From the NCBI RefSeq assembly GCF_033297405.1, contig NW_026944229.1, forward strand, positions 436,813 through 500,812: a DNA stretch of 64,000 bases, in the 5' to 3' direction. Positions 43,694 through 53,842 of this stretch are shown in pieces; the stretch's first letter is position 1, and each line of letters opens with the position of its first letter. This DNA is from Parathielavia appendiculata (taxonomy: Eukaryota; Ascomycota; Sordariomycetes; Sordariales; Chaetomiaceae). Both the position numbers and the translations under genes were made by a program. Below the pieces are notes generated by a model, which was not told the origin of the DNA, made no database searches, and worked only from the letters and a program-made list of their open reading frames with translations.

Positions 43694-45421
43694 ATGAACC
43701 GCTCGCCGTCGGCCGTGGGCCTGCTCCCTCTGCCCGGTGCCCCGTCGTCGTCGTGGGCGCTGTACCGCGCCCGTCTGGTCAGCTTGTTTCGCGATGCCGA
43801 TGTAAGGGTAATAGTAGCCTTTTGGCTGTTTGGTGCGTCCCCTTTTATGCTTCGGTCCTCTTCTGTTTCTTCCATCCCAAATCGTGCTACCCGGCCGCTT
43901 TATGTTCTTCTCATGCTCATGCGTCACCGACCTCTCCCATTCATGTACATGCCTCCCATCATCCACAAACCAAAACCCCATACTCCATCGCATTCCACCC
44001 AGTACAACTAGATGCCCTCCCTTCCATGTGTCTCATCCCACCCAACCCCAAGAGCCCAATCCCCAAGCAACAATCTCCAACCCCCCACCCCCCCAACCTC
44101 TCCGAGAGCTTTTGCATGCTAACCACACCACAAAACAACAGGGCTGATAAATAACATTCTCTACGTCCTCCTGCTCTCCGCCGCCCAAGACCTCGTCGGC
44201 ACCGCCGTGCCAAAGGGCGTCGTCCTCCTCGCCGACGTCATGCCGTCGTTCCTGACCAAGCTGGTCGCGCCCTACTTCATCCACCGCGTGCCCTACCCCG
44301 CGCGCATCGCCGTCTTTGTCGGGCTATCATCTGCGGGGATGCTGACCGTTGCGTTTTCGCCGGCGCCCGGTGGCGGGGGCGGGGATGTGGCGGTCAAATT
44401 GCTTGGGGTTGTGCTCGCGAGCTTGTCGAGCGGCGGCGGGGAGCTGAGTTTCCTGGGGCTGACGCACTACTACGGGCACGTCAGTCTTGCCGCATGGGGG
44501 AGCGGGACGGGGGGTGCGGGGTTGATTGGGGCGGGCTTGTATGTGCTGTTGACCGGTTGGGTTGGGCTTGGGGTCAGGGGGAGTTTGCTGGTTGGGGCGG
44601 TGCTGCCGGGAGTGATGGTGTTTGCGTTCTGGGCTGTGCTGCCCCGGGAGCGGTTGAAGGGGGGTTGGAAGGGTGGGTACGAGCCGCTGGAAAGGGATGG
44701 GGAGGCTGGAGTGCGTGATGGGGAGGAGGAGGAGGAGGGGTTTGAGGACGTGCCGACGGGCATGGCCTCGTCTGGGCTGCTCGCGCCGGGATCCGCGGTT
44801 GCGGCTACCGCGTACACCCACCATTCTTACCAGCTTGGCGGAAAGACGTCGTTCTGGGGGAACTTGCGGCGCGCCAGGGTGCTGTTCTTCCCGTACATGC
44901 TGCCGCTACTGCTCGTCTACGTTGCAGAGTACACCATCAACCAGGGTGTGGCGCCGACGCTGCTGTTCCCGCTCGAGCAGTCCCCTTTCTCCGAGTTCAG
45001 GGAGTTCTACCCGTTCTACGGGTTCCTCTACCAGCTGGGCGTCTTCATCTCGCGCTCGTCTACGCCTTTCATCCGGATTCACCACCTCTACCTTCCGTCT
45101 CTCCTGCAGGTCGTCAACCTCATCCTGCTGACGCTGCACGCGCTGTTCAACTTCCTCCCTTCCGTCTATCTCGTCTTCGTCGTCGTCTTTTGGGAGGGCC
45201 TGCTCGGAGGGGCCGTCTACGTCAACACGTTTGCCGAGATCATGGAGAGGGTGCCGGCCGAGGACCGCGAGTTCAGCCTGGGCGCCACCTCGGTCAGCGA
45301 CAGCGGGGGTATCTGCATCGCCGGCTTCTTGGGCATGGCCATGGAGGTGTGGCTGTGCCATTGGCAGGTCAGTCACGGACGGGACTACTGCCGGCGCATC
45401 GAGGCGAGCTCAGTCCCCTGA
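43694..45421 (+). CDS. BTN1: Battenin / CLN3 family vacuolar protein Btn1
   Basis: Multi-span membrane protein of the vacuole (lysosome in animals), involved in vacuolar pH, basic amino-acid balance and lipid handling; human CLN3 loss causes Batten disease. Exons 43694-43832 and 44142-45421, 472 aa. The 309-nt intron is long for this window; its 3' half is C-rich. Family blocks: VIVAFWLFG plus LINNILYVLLLSAAQDLVG across the intron, PKGVVLLADVMPSFLTKL, GGGELSFLGLTHYYG, an acidic cytosolic loop (about 215-245), VYVAEYTINQGVAPTLLFPL, YPFYGFLYQLGVFISRSSTP, and GGAVYVNTFAEIMERVP near the end with the conserved DREFSLG. About ten hydrophobic segments, no cleavable signal peptide. The tail CHWQVSHGRDYC matches fungal orthologues. 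Confidence 0.93.
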
Positions 45422-46264
45422 GCTGAGGGCTTGGTGAGATTGATGAAGATGCCCGGGAGGGTTACTTCCGTGCCGTCTGTGCTGCAACGTCGAGTCTGCA
45501 TGTGCCCTGAAGGGGGCACCCTTACCCCACGGGGCTCTGACGGGTCTGAATGTTCCCTGAAGGGGTTACCTCTAATTACCGCACGGGGTTTTGAAGAAAT
45601 GCAGGGGCACGGTCGGCGCGGTGCAACTCCGGTCATCAGTGCGAGAAGCATAAGCTCCCCGTCACGACGCCAAGAGCAGCATTCTGGTTACTGCATGCGG
45701 ATAACTCATTACAGAACAAACAGGACGCGAGTGCACAAGACTTGCACATAATCCCGAAAATCCCGAATGAGGAACAGGGACAGGATCACGGGGAATCACG
45801 GCAGGAGCAGGCAACGGCATGGCGGTGATGGCATGGAATCAGTTGGTCTCGTTGAGATCTGCGGGATGCCGCAGTTTCGGGCCACCATTCTGCAGTCCAG
45901 GCTCTGGTGTGTACGGTCCTACTGTGTTTAGCACATATATACTCACTTGAGAAGAGTTGCAAAGGCGAGGCGATGACTAGCCGTACCATACAGCTATACG
46001 TCCATTTCAACGCGGAAGAGTGCTTTGGGAGTTCCATGGCATGTATTGGCATGGGCGGTGAAGTTCATGGTGGTAGGATATAACTAATCAAACTTGTAAA
46101 TGCGAGATTATCTAAATGCAATGATGCTGCTTTCCGAACCATGCGCAACCCGCTACCGCGCCAGAACGCCAACGCCATGCCAAACCGACAAAGGTATCGA
46201 CAAGACTCAAGATATTGAATCCCTTATAGACAAAAAACGCAAATACACCTATATGTACCTCGCT
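45422..46264. other. convergent intergenic region, Btn1 / M13 peptidase
   Basis: 843 bp between two genes that end toward each other, so mostly 3' flanks. It contains the 50-bp-spaced direct repeat listed separately. No ORF is supported. Confidence 0.6.
45505..45593. repeat. imperfect direct repeat, period 50 bp, with hairpin
   Basis: CCCTGAAGGGG occurs at 45505 and again at 45555. In both copies it is followed by ACC, a TA-containing spacer and CACGGGG (about 20 nt later). The unit starts with the short inverted repeat CCCT-GA-AGGG. It lies about 85 nt beyond the Btn1 stop codon, so it could be part of the 3' end of that transcript. Confidence 0.6.
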
Positions 46265-48562
46265 CTAGAACAACTCGCACGTGGGCTCCGGGTTCGGGCA
46301 CTTGAAGGCCTCCCTAAACTCCCTCGAGTTCTGCGTCATGCCCTTGATGCGCACCAGGTTCGGCGCATGGTTATCATACGACATGATGTGCGCCATCTTG
46401 GCGGGCGTCTTGGCGTCGCACCACATGCTGCCATGAATGACAAAAAACATCTGCTCGGACGTGAAGTGCTCGAGCCCGGGCAGTTTCTGGTCCCAGACGT
46501 CGGGCATCGACTTGCGCTCCTCGAGCCAGGCGTGGTACGCGGCGCGGATGCCGCCGGCGTCCGACAGGTTCTCGCCCAGGGTCAGGAGGCCGTCGACGGG
46601 CTGTCTACCGCCGGGGACGGCGACGTCGAAGGCGTTGAATTGGTCGACGAAGCACTGCGCGCGCGACTCAAAGGCCGCGATGGTCGCGTTGTCCCACCAG
46701 GCTTCGCGCTCGGCGTCCTCGCTCCACAGCCGGCCGTCGTTGTCGAAGCCGTGCGTGATCTCGTGCCCGATGACGACGCCCAGCCCGCCGTAGAGGGCGT
46801 ACTCGGGCAGGAGGTAGTGGAAGATGGGCAGCTGAGAGTAGCCGGCGGGGATGCTTATGCTGTTGGTGGTCGGGTCGTAGAAGGCGTTGACTTCGGCGGC
46901 GTTGCCGACGTTGTTGCGGTTCGGCGCGCCGTTGGCCTCGGCGTACTGCTTGGCCAGGTTGAAGCGGAGGGCGTTGAGGTTGTTGGCGAAATGGTCGGCC
47001 GTGAAGTTGAGGCCCTCGTAGTACGAGGCGACCGACTCGGCCGAGCGCAGGTCCGGGTTGGCCTTGGGGTAGCCGATGTTCTGCACAAGCCGCTCGGCCT
47101 TGACGATGGCGCGCTTCTTGGCGTCCTCGCTCATCCAGTCGAGCTCGTTGATGCGCTTCTTGAACTGGGCGAGGATGTTGGTCGTCATCTTGTCGGCGGC
47201 CTGCATCGTGAGGTCCGGATACGCGGCCGAGATGAAATAGCGGTCTTTGATGTGTCGGATCAAGCGGTCCGACGCCGCGACGCATTCTTCCCATCGGTTT
47301 TCGCTGGGGGTTAGGCCCAGCAGGGTCCAGAGTGTCTCGTCATAGACATGCTCGGCGAGCGCGTTGATCGTCTTCCACACAAGGAAGCCATGCAGCGCAG
47401 CCTTGGAATGGTTCGCTAAGACGTCGGAGAGCTGGGGCCAGAAGTCCGGCACGAGCATCAGGATCGTCGATGGTGCCTCGCCCGAGGGCATGAGACCGGC
47501 GAGTAACTTGTCGAAGCCGAGGGCGGGCGCTGCGTTGGCGAGCTTGGCAACAGACACGTTGGCGGTAAGTTCCTAGGGCATGTTAGATACCAAATGATGC
47601 CGTCCTGTGCTTGCAGGGTGACATGACTCACAAAGAAATCTCCAGATTGTTGGAGATACGGCTGGGCCAGGTTGACCATGTCGATCTCAAACGAGATGAC
47701 TGCTTCTGCCATGGCCGCCGCGGCTCCGTCGTCCAAGTTGGGGTAGGTCATGTGGAAGACGTTGGCGAGGGTGCGCGAATAGTGCTCCATGGCCTCCGGG
47801 TCCGAGTAGGCCGTGAGATTTTGCCCAAAGTAGACCTCCGGGGTCGACCAGCAGATGCGATTGCTCCTCTTGGGTTGATGTTAGAAAGCCGACTCGGCGG
47901 GATGTGGGATGTTCAAGGGGAAAAAGAGCAAGAACGCACCGAGTTCAGAAAGTCAGCCATGACGGGGCTCTCGTAATTGCAGTGGTCGTGGAAGACCTTG
48001 ACCCCCAGCTGCTCGACGAGGAGAGTGGCTTGGTGAAAGCCATCGAGGTCGTCCGTGCTAAGGGTTGTCTTGAGGTCAGAGGGCGAGAGGGGCCAGTAGT
48101 TGTTGACGGAGGCGATGAGGTCGGTCAAAGGCGTGATGCCGGCGGCGACGATGGCCTCGGTGTCCATGCAGGCTTGGTAGGCGGTCCGCAGCATGTCGAA
48201 GTTGTATTCGTCGGCGCTGTCGCGAGCCGTGAGCATGGTGGATCTGAAACCTATCGCTTCGGCATGGCTGGAGCTTTCGTGGATCTTCCTCAGGATGCGC
48301 TCAGTCCGGTCACGGAGATCCCAGACGGTGCCTCCGTTATCACCGCTGTGCTCGAAGGTACCGTAGCACACCACTGCCTCGGTGTCAGCGTCAAGGAAAC
48401 TGCGGGTGCTACCCAAATAGACTAGTAATACTACTTACTCTGGTCAAAGTCGGTGCAGGGGTCCATCTGCGCATAGTTTGGGGCGAGACCCTGGAGCACA
48501 TGGGCGGCCGCCTGGACGCAGGCAGCCGAGGTGCACACGGGCTGGCTCTGCCACTGGCCCAT
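46265..48562 (-). CDS. M13-family zinc metallopeptidase (neprilysin/ECE-like)
   Basis: Zinc endopeptidase of the gluzincin family M13, 700 aa. Exons: 48562-48439, 48373-47940, 47868-47632 and 47572-46265; introns of 65, 71 and 59 nt, in phase. N-terminal signature: DPCTDFDQ right at the start. The catalytic part has NPTNSISI-like DPTTNSISIPAG, the zinc motif VIGHEITHGFD (residues about 532-542), the third ligand in GENLSDAGG, and the conserved tail FFVIHGSMWCDAKTP then HAPNLVRIKG and the terminal Cys. All three zinc ligands and the catalytic Glu are present. The model begins directly with the ectodomain: no signal peptide and no membrane anchor, unlike animal neprilysin. An upstream exon was looked for and not found. 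Confidence 0.9.
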
Positions 48563-49692
48563 GTTTGCGGTCGAGACAGAAGGAAAACGGGAAGGAAAAG
48601 GGAACGAAATCTAGGAAATGCTGAATAGGCGGTTTGCTGTGATGACTGCCGGGAGAAACATGTTGGTGCAACGCCATCTCTTATATCGTCTCGATGCCCA
48701 GTGTGAGAGCCTATTGATCCCCTGAAAGGGTAAACATGATGCTGCTAGCCCTCATCTGGATGCCAAGACGATTCCTGCGCGGGCTGGTTGGACAGACAGG
48801 GGAGCCGGAAGTGGATGTCAAGGTGCTCAGCCTTCGCCAGCCCGCCTGCCATTGGCGGTGCTTCGATGGCCCCAGCATTGCTCAGCCCAACTTGGCTTCC
48901 TATAGCGCGGGACGAACATTCGTCCCCAGGGTCCAGCTTGGCGCGCTTGTTAGCGACCGGCTTTCCGCAAAGGGGTTGGGTCGGTGGCCGAGGCGGTCGC
49001 GTACTAATGTTGTAGGTGGTGCCCCACATCTTTGGCAGACCGGGTTGCCCCCTATCTGGTGCAGGGGTTACAGCCCTGCCCACCAGAGCCATCACACATC
49101 CAGCATCACCACTGGATGAACCACCACCATTGATGATCACCATCTTCTGTTGTCCCTGGATCTCCATCAACTAAATGCGGCGCCCGGCTCTGGGTGGCTT
49201 GGGCCGAACTGTGGAATCGCATTGCCATGCAATCGGAAGATTTGAGTGCGAGCTCTTTTCTGTACGTTTACCGGCAATCACGCGACACCTGACTTTCTTT
49301 GTACATAAGCACCATCCCACTGTGCGGGGCCTTCTATGTCTTGCACGTGGCCGCTCTGCCGGGGCCCGGCCGGTGGTATTTGTCAATCTTGATTGCGAGC
49401 CCAGCTCGAATGGTCCAACGATTCTTCCATGTCAGCTTTGTCACCCTCACTTGTCGACAGTGACCAACACGTAACAACCTAAGCGTTTGCTGGCGCTTCT
49501 ACCAAGTTGTGGCCGGAGAGAATCTGACATCTACAACGTCCTTTTCGTTTGGAACAGCGCTTAGCGAAGTCGACCAGGTTACAAACTCCATCTCCTAGGA
49601 GGAAGGCGGCGGCTGACAAATGTCGTCGTGGTCATCATAAGTCTGATCGTGAGGTGCCAGTCATGATACAAATCACAAACTAATCAACCTAC
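48563..49692. other. intergenic, M13 promoter side
   Basis: 1.13 kb between the M13 start and the end of the decayed regulator gene. ORFs near 48.7-49.1 kb occur on both strands but show no recognisable protein sequence. No RNA gene was seen. Confidence 0.5.
48680..48687 (-). promoter_or_regulatory. TATA-like box of M13 peptidase gene
   Basis: GATATAAG on the minus strand, about 118 nt before the ATG at 48562. It supports 48562 as the true start, since little room is left for an upstream coding exon. Confidence 0.45.
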
Positions 49693-51490
49693 CTACCTAG
49701 CAGCGAACTGTATTAAGCCCCCCAGGTGAATTGCTTCCTGAGCCTCCAACAGCTGCAGGTACAAACCTGCCACATTCCACCGAACATCGATGGCACGAAA
49801 TACATGGCTCAAGGTCTGAATCACCGCCACCGCCTGCGGCGTCTGCTGCGGAGCCCGTACAAGCGCACAGCAGACGCGGAAAGCAAAATACAGGCCCCAC
49901 GGGGCCATGTCCTCCGGATCGCGGCCCAGGAGACACTGTCGCTCCACCAGGTTGGCGCTGATGCGGTCAGTGATTTGTTCCAGCACGACTCGCGCCCGTC
50001 GAGACCGCTCGCTGGATGCATCAGGACGGTCAGGGCATGGTTGGTGCGCTGCCAGCTACGGGGTGTACAGGGCGACAAGCGTGCTATTATCAACTGAGAC
50101 TTGGACTAAACAGTAGATACATCAGCGGGAACGGAGTAAGAGGGGGTGGGGGGTGGGGCAACCTGTATGCAAATGCAATCTGGTCATAGTCCGGACACTC
50201 AATGTCCAACGCCGCAGCCAACATGGATCGTAGGGTACGGTCGAGCTGCATCCAGACCTCGTCCGAGTCGTGAATTGCGGCGCCGCTGGCGAGGTGGTGC
50301 AGGACCTGTCCGAGAAGCCGGCTAGCTTGGCCAGCAGGGAGAATTTGCTCATATGGCCCGTCATTTGAGAGGATAGGGTTGAGAGGTCCTCAGGACGGAC
50401 AGTCTATTGATTCCAGCGGTTAGAGACTGGTGGAACATATGAGGTTCAACTTACCTCCTGGTACCATGCCGCGTCATCTGCGGGCAAGAGATTATCCAGG
50501 GCAGGATCAGCTGTAGCAAAGGGTCGTCCGGGACAGCCGATACTCACAAACCTGGGAACAGGGGTTTATCGTTAGCGTACCTTATGGTTAGTAGTACATG
50601 CGCAATAGAAACATATCGAGAGCCAAGCAACACGTACCAATCGAGAACCACGATGGCCCACCAGACCCTCCGCCGCTCCTCCACCTCAACCAAGGTAAGC
50701 ACTTTCCGGGTCGGCACCGTGCGACTGGCGTTCAAGTTGATGCCCAACGCATGGGGCATAACGTGCACAGACCCGATGGATAGATAGACGGCTGGGAAGA
50801 TGCCATGTGCTAAGTCTAGTTCATAAAGCGCTATCAGAACGCCGGCCTGCAGCACGACGATGGAGAAAGCAGACTTTCGACCTCGAGGTGAAAATGCTTG
50901 GTAGTATAATACAAGGGAGTGCGGAAATCCCGCGGCCCGGCCGGCGGGAATGTGGTGATCAGCTTCACGGCCAAGAGCAACAGGGCCACGTCGGAGTGGG
51001 AGTGGAATGCTGGCTGCCTGTGGAAATAAAGATCGTAGGACCTCTTTTTGGATATGAGGGGCATCCACTGGTGGATGTGCTGGAAGAAGCGGTCGGCCGT
51101 GGACCGGACCTCGTCCACACTACCGAGCAGATGTAGGATAGACGGCGGAACGGGCATGGCGCCGTGGCCGCTATCTACCTGGCCGTGCCGCAGCAAGCTC
51201 GGGTCGAGGAAGAGGATGGTCGGGAAGTCAACAGTCCAGTCCTCCGCCTGCTGCTCCTCGCCTACCGCGGACGGGTACCATTCCCGTTCTAGGGGCGTGC
51301 TGGTTTCTGGCCGCCAGTATTCATATGTCTGGGTACGTCTGCAACGGAAGGTCAAGTGTTAGCTCTGCCGAATTTACAGCCTAATCCAGTGCTCTTTGCT
51401 TACTTGGCGCAGGAGGAGCACTTCGGCAGTGCCTTGTCGCACTTTCTCTTACGCGATCTGCTGGACTGGCATGCTTGCAGTGCCAGGTCA
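49693..51490 (-). pseudogene. decayed Zn2Cys6 transcription factor gene
   Basis: Remnant of a fungal zinc-cluster regulator with a fungal-specific TF domain. The DNA-binding exon (about 51490-51414) reads ACQSSRSRKRKCDKALPKC then SSCAK. The second cluster cysteine is Ser (family CQSCRSRKRKC), the sixth is absent in the RTQTYEY join after the intron, and no in-frame ATG precedes it (TGA upstream). The body is recognisable: RFFQHIHQWMPLISK, LLAVKLITTFPPAG, VLQAGVLIALYELDLAHGIF, VEVEERRRVWWAIVVLDW, FATADPALDNLLPADD and APWGLYFAFRVCCALVRA. A single-base frameshift lies near 50870 (before SIVVLQAG) and another near 49990-50010 (between DGRESC and LEQITDRI). The intron 50637-50552 still looks splice-competent, so decay is recent. 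Divergent from the SDR pseudogene. Confidence 0.75.
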
Positions 51491-51918
51491 AGCTCGATTC
51501 ACGACTAGGGGTCTGCATAATGTGTAGGTTCGGAGTAACTCAGTTGGCTAACACAATGGTACCATGATTGGGTGTGGATAGATCTGTCTGCAAACCTGAG
51601 GACCGAAAGGCGGGGGAAGCCCGTATAAAAGCGGCTGCAGCGGGGGGCGGACGGGCGGATGCATGATGACTCTTAAATGCCAATTTTGTGCGGCCGCACT
51701 ACCCGCTCACTTCTTGGCCGAATATGGCGACCGCCACTCCGGCCACTACCCGGATGGTGGCACGTCTAGGGGTATAAGTGAAGCATGTTAATCAATAGTC
51801 ACAGCTTAAGCTCATTAAAATCATCTGCTCAATTCACTATTACCTTCGCAACCTTGAGACCTTGACCTTTTTCCTATCACACCTAAACTGTATGTGATTA
51901 CAGCACTGTCAGCACAAG
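51491..51918. other. divergent region between two pseudogenes
   Basis: 428 bp forming the former shared promoter of the regulator and the dehydrogenase remnants. Contains GCGGCCGC-type GC-rich sequence near 51.69 kb and AT-rich DNA next to the SDR start. No ORF. Confidence 0.5.
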
Positions 51919-52939
51919 ATGGGATCCTCGAGTCCCTACGCTGCCACGCCCTCGCAATCCCCAGGGCGCCGGAGATGCTCGACCGACGGCCCTCCAGATC
52001 ATACAAGATGAGGGCGTGCAAGGCAAGCTGGCAGGTAAGGTGATTGTCATCGCCGGCGCCACATCGGGCATCGGTGTTGAGACCGCCCGAGCCTTGAAGG
52101 CCACGGGAGCCACGCTGCTACTCACGGACGCGCAACCTGGCCAGGGCCCAGAAGAACCTTGCCGGCATTCTCGAGCCCGGCCGCGTCTCCCTCGTCGAGA
52201 TGGACTGGACTCCTTCAGGAGCATCCGTGCCGGTGCGCAGCAGATCCTCTCCACCACCAAGGGCCACTCAACATCCTCATCAACAGCGTGGGCGTCATGA
52301 GCATCCAGAAGCACATGCTCACCGAGGACGGGATCGAGGCGCACTTCTCCAGCAACTACCTAGGCTTCTTCTGCTTTTCCAGCTGCTAAAACCGGCTCTG
52401 CTAGCCAGCGTAACAGTCGATTTGGACTTCCATTCTCGCGTGGTCGTGGTGTCCTCGTCGGCGCACCGCGCGTGCACACTGCCGGCCAGCGACAACTACA
52501 GCTTCGAACAGGGCGGTTACAACCCCAAGACGGCCTACAACAACGCCCAAGCTGGCGGCGGTGTACCTGGCCAGCAAGATCGACCGAGACTACGGCGCCC
52601 GGGGCCTGCACGCCACCAGCCTGCATCCGGCGCCATCAACATTGACATCTCCCGCCACATTGCGCCTGATTTCCTGCAAGGACTATGAGCAACCCCTTCA
52701 TCCTCCAGGTCTTGAAGTCTCCGGAGCAGGGCGCCGCGACGACCGTGTGGGCTGCCGTGGGCAGGGAGTGGGCGAACAGAGGCGGGAAGTAGCTGGAAGA
52801 CGTCGCGGAAGCGGAGCGGGCCGAGAACGACGGTCAGGTCTTTGGAGTGGGATGAGTCAAGCAGACATACAACTCCGAGGAAAAGGACCGCCTGTGGAGA
52901 GACTCGTTGAAGATGGTCGGTTTGGAGGGCGAGGCTTGA
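51919..52939 (+). pseudogene. decayed short-chain dehydrogenase/reductase gene
   Basis: Fragments of a classical SDR (WW-oxidoreductase/retinol-dehydrogenase-like) in several frames. The cofactor motif is intact as VIAGATSGIGVETARAL (52043-52093). Then, after frame changes: NLAGILEPGRVSLVEMDW, RAGAQQILSTTKG, NILINSVGVM, IEAHFSSNYLGFF, RVVVVSSSAHR and GGYNPKTAY. The active-site Tyr/Lys region follows, its YxxxK only partly readable, then YLASKIDRDYGARGLHATS. The tail is broken by two stops (TAG near 52797 and TGA near 52849) before YNSEEKDRLWRDSLKMVG. At least five disruptions mean no functional product. The order and completeness of the pieces show a once full-length gene of about 330 codons. 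Confidence 0.75.
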
Positions 52940-53842
52940 TTCGGGTCGTCAAGTTCACCGGCTTGCGGTCGTCACTATCCAGGGGGCCATTGGGCGATGG
53001 CTTGCGTTCGGGCCGAATCTGGGGCCATGGCGAGGCCGGTCGTTGGCGTAGTTATGTGGTACAATTCATTGGCGACGATGGTATCAATGATCGCGAGGCT
53101 TGGCTTCACACCTACTGGGACATGCCGTGATGCCTCCGAGCATCGCAGGGTCCAGTCAAGGATTTTATAGCACCAAGGAGGTTGCAATTCCAAGGAGTAC
53201 ACCTACCCAAGCGTGGGCGCGTGTGTCGGTCCTGCAAAAGAGATGCCGAGCGCGTTGAGAATGTTGAGAATATCGAAGTTATGCTAGGTAGGAGAAAGCG
53301 AGGTGATGTAGCTTGGGTTAGGAAGGATTTGGCCAAGTGTACCTCAACTTCAAATTGGCTGTGGTAACTCAAGTACAAATCTGGGCTTGGAAGTTGGAAT
53401 TGGATTGATAGAGTTGATGGATTCCTTGGTTTCAAGGAGCTTGAAGAAAAACTACCATAGGTTACCATATAGAAATGCGGCATGCCAAAGTCGGATATAG
53501 ATATGGTGAGTATGATGCTTACGTTAATGATTCGATTTCACTTCTCAGAAATTTGGAACTACACATTTCTTCAACAGTCGATCAACAGATACTTGAGTGA
53601 TAGCCCGAATGGGCAAGGTTCAAGACAGCAGTTGAAGTGGATAGCTGTGCTGACATATGATGGACGATACACCAATGGCTGATGCCACATTATTCATTCT
53701 CGTTATGTCGTATGTACCCGGACCGTCATCCATCGCTCACGGTATCGTTGATACATACATTCATCGGCCATCTCCCCACTTCCAACAAAGACACAGAACC
53801 CAGCTTCAAGGCCGCTCGCTACTCAGAAACCGCTATCTATTC
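52940..53842. other. intergenic, 3' flanks
   Basis: About 0.9 kb between the SDR remnant and the end of the M28 gene. AT-richer around 53.35-53.65 kb. No coding feature is supported. Confidence 0.55.

Noticed and set aside
46100..47314. 404-codon plus-strand frame
   Set aside because: Antisense to the M13 catalytic domain; Val/Gly/Arg-rich shadow.
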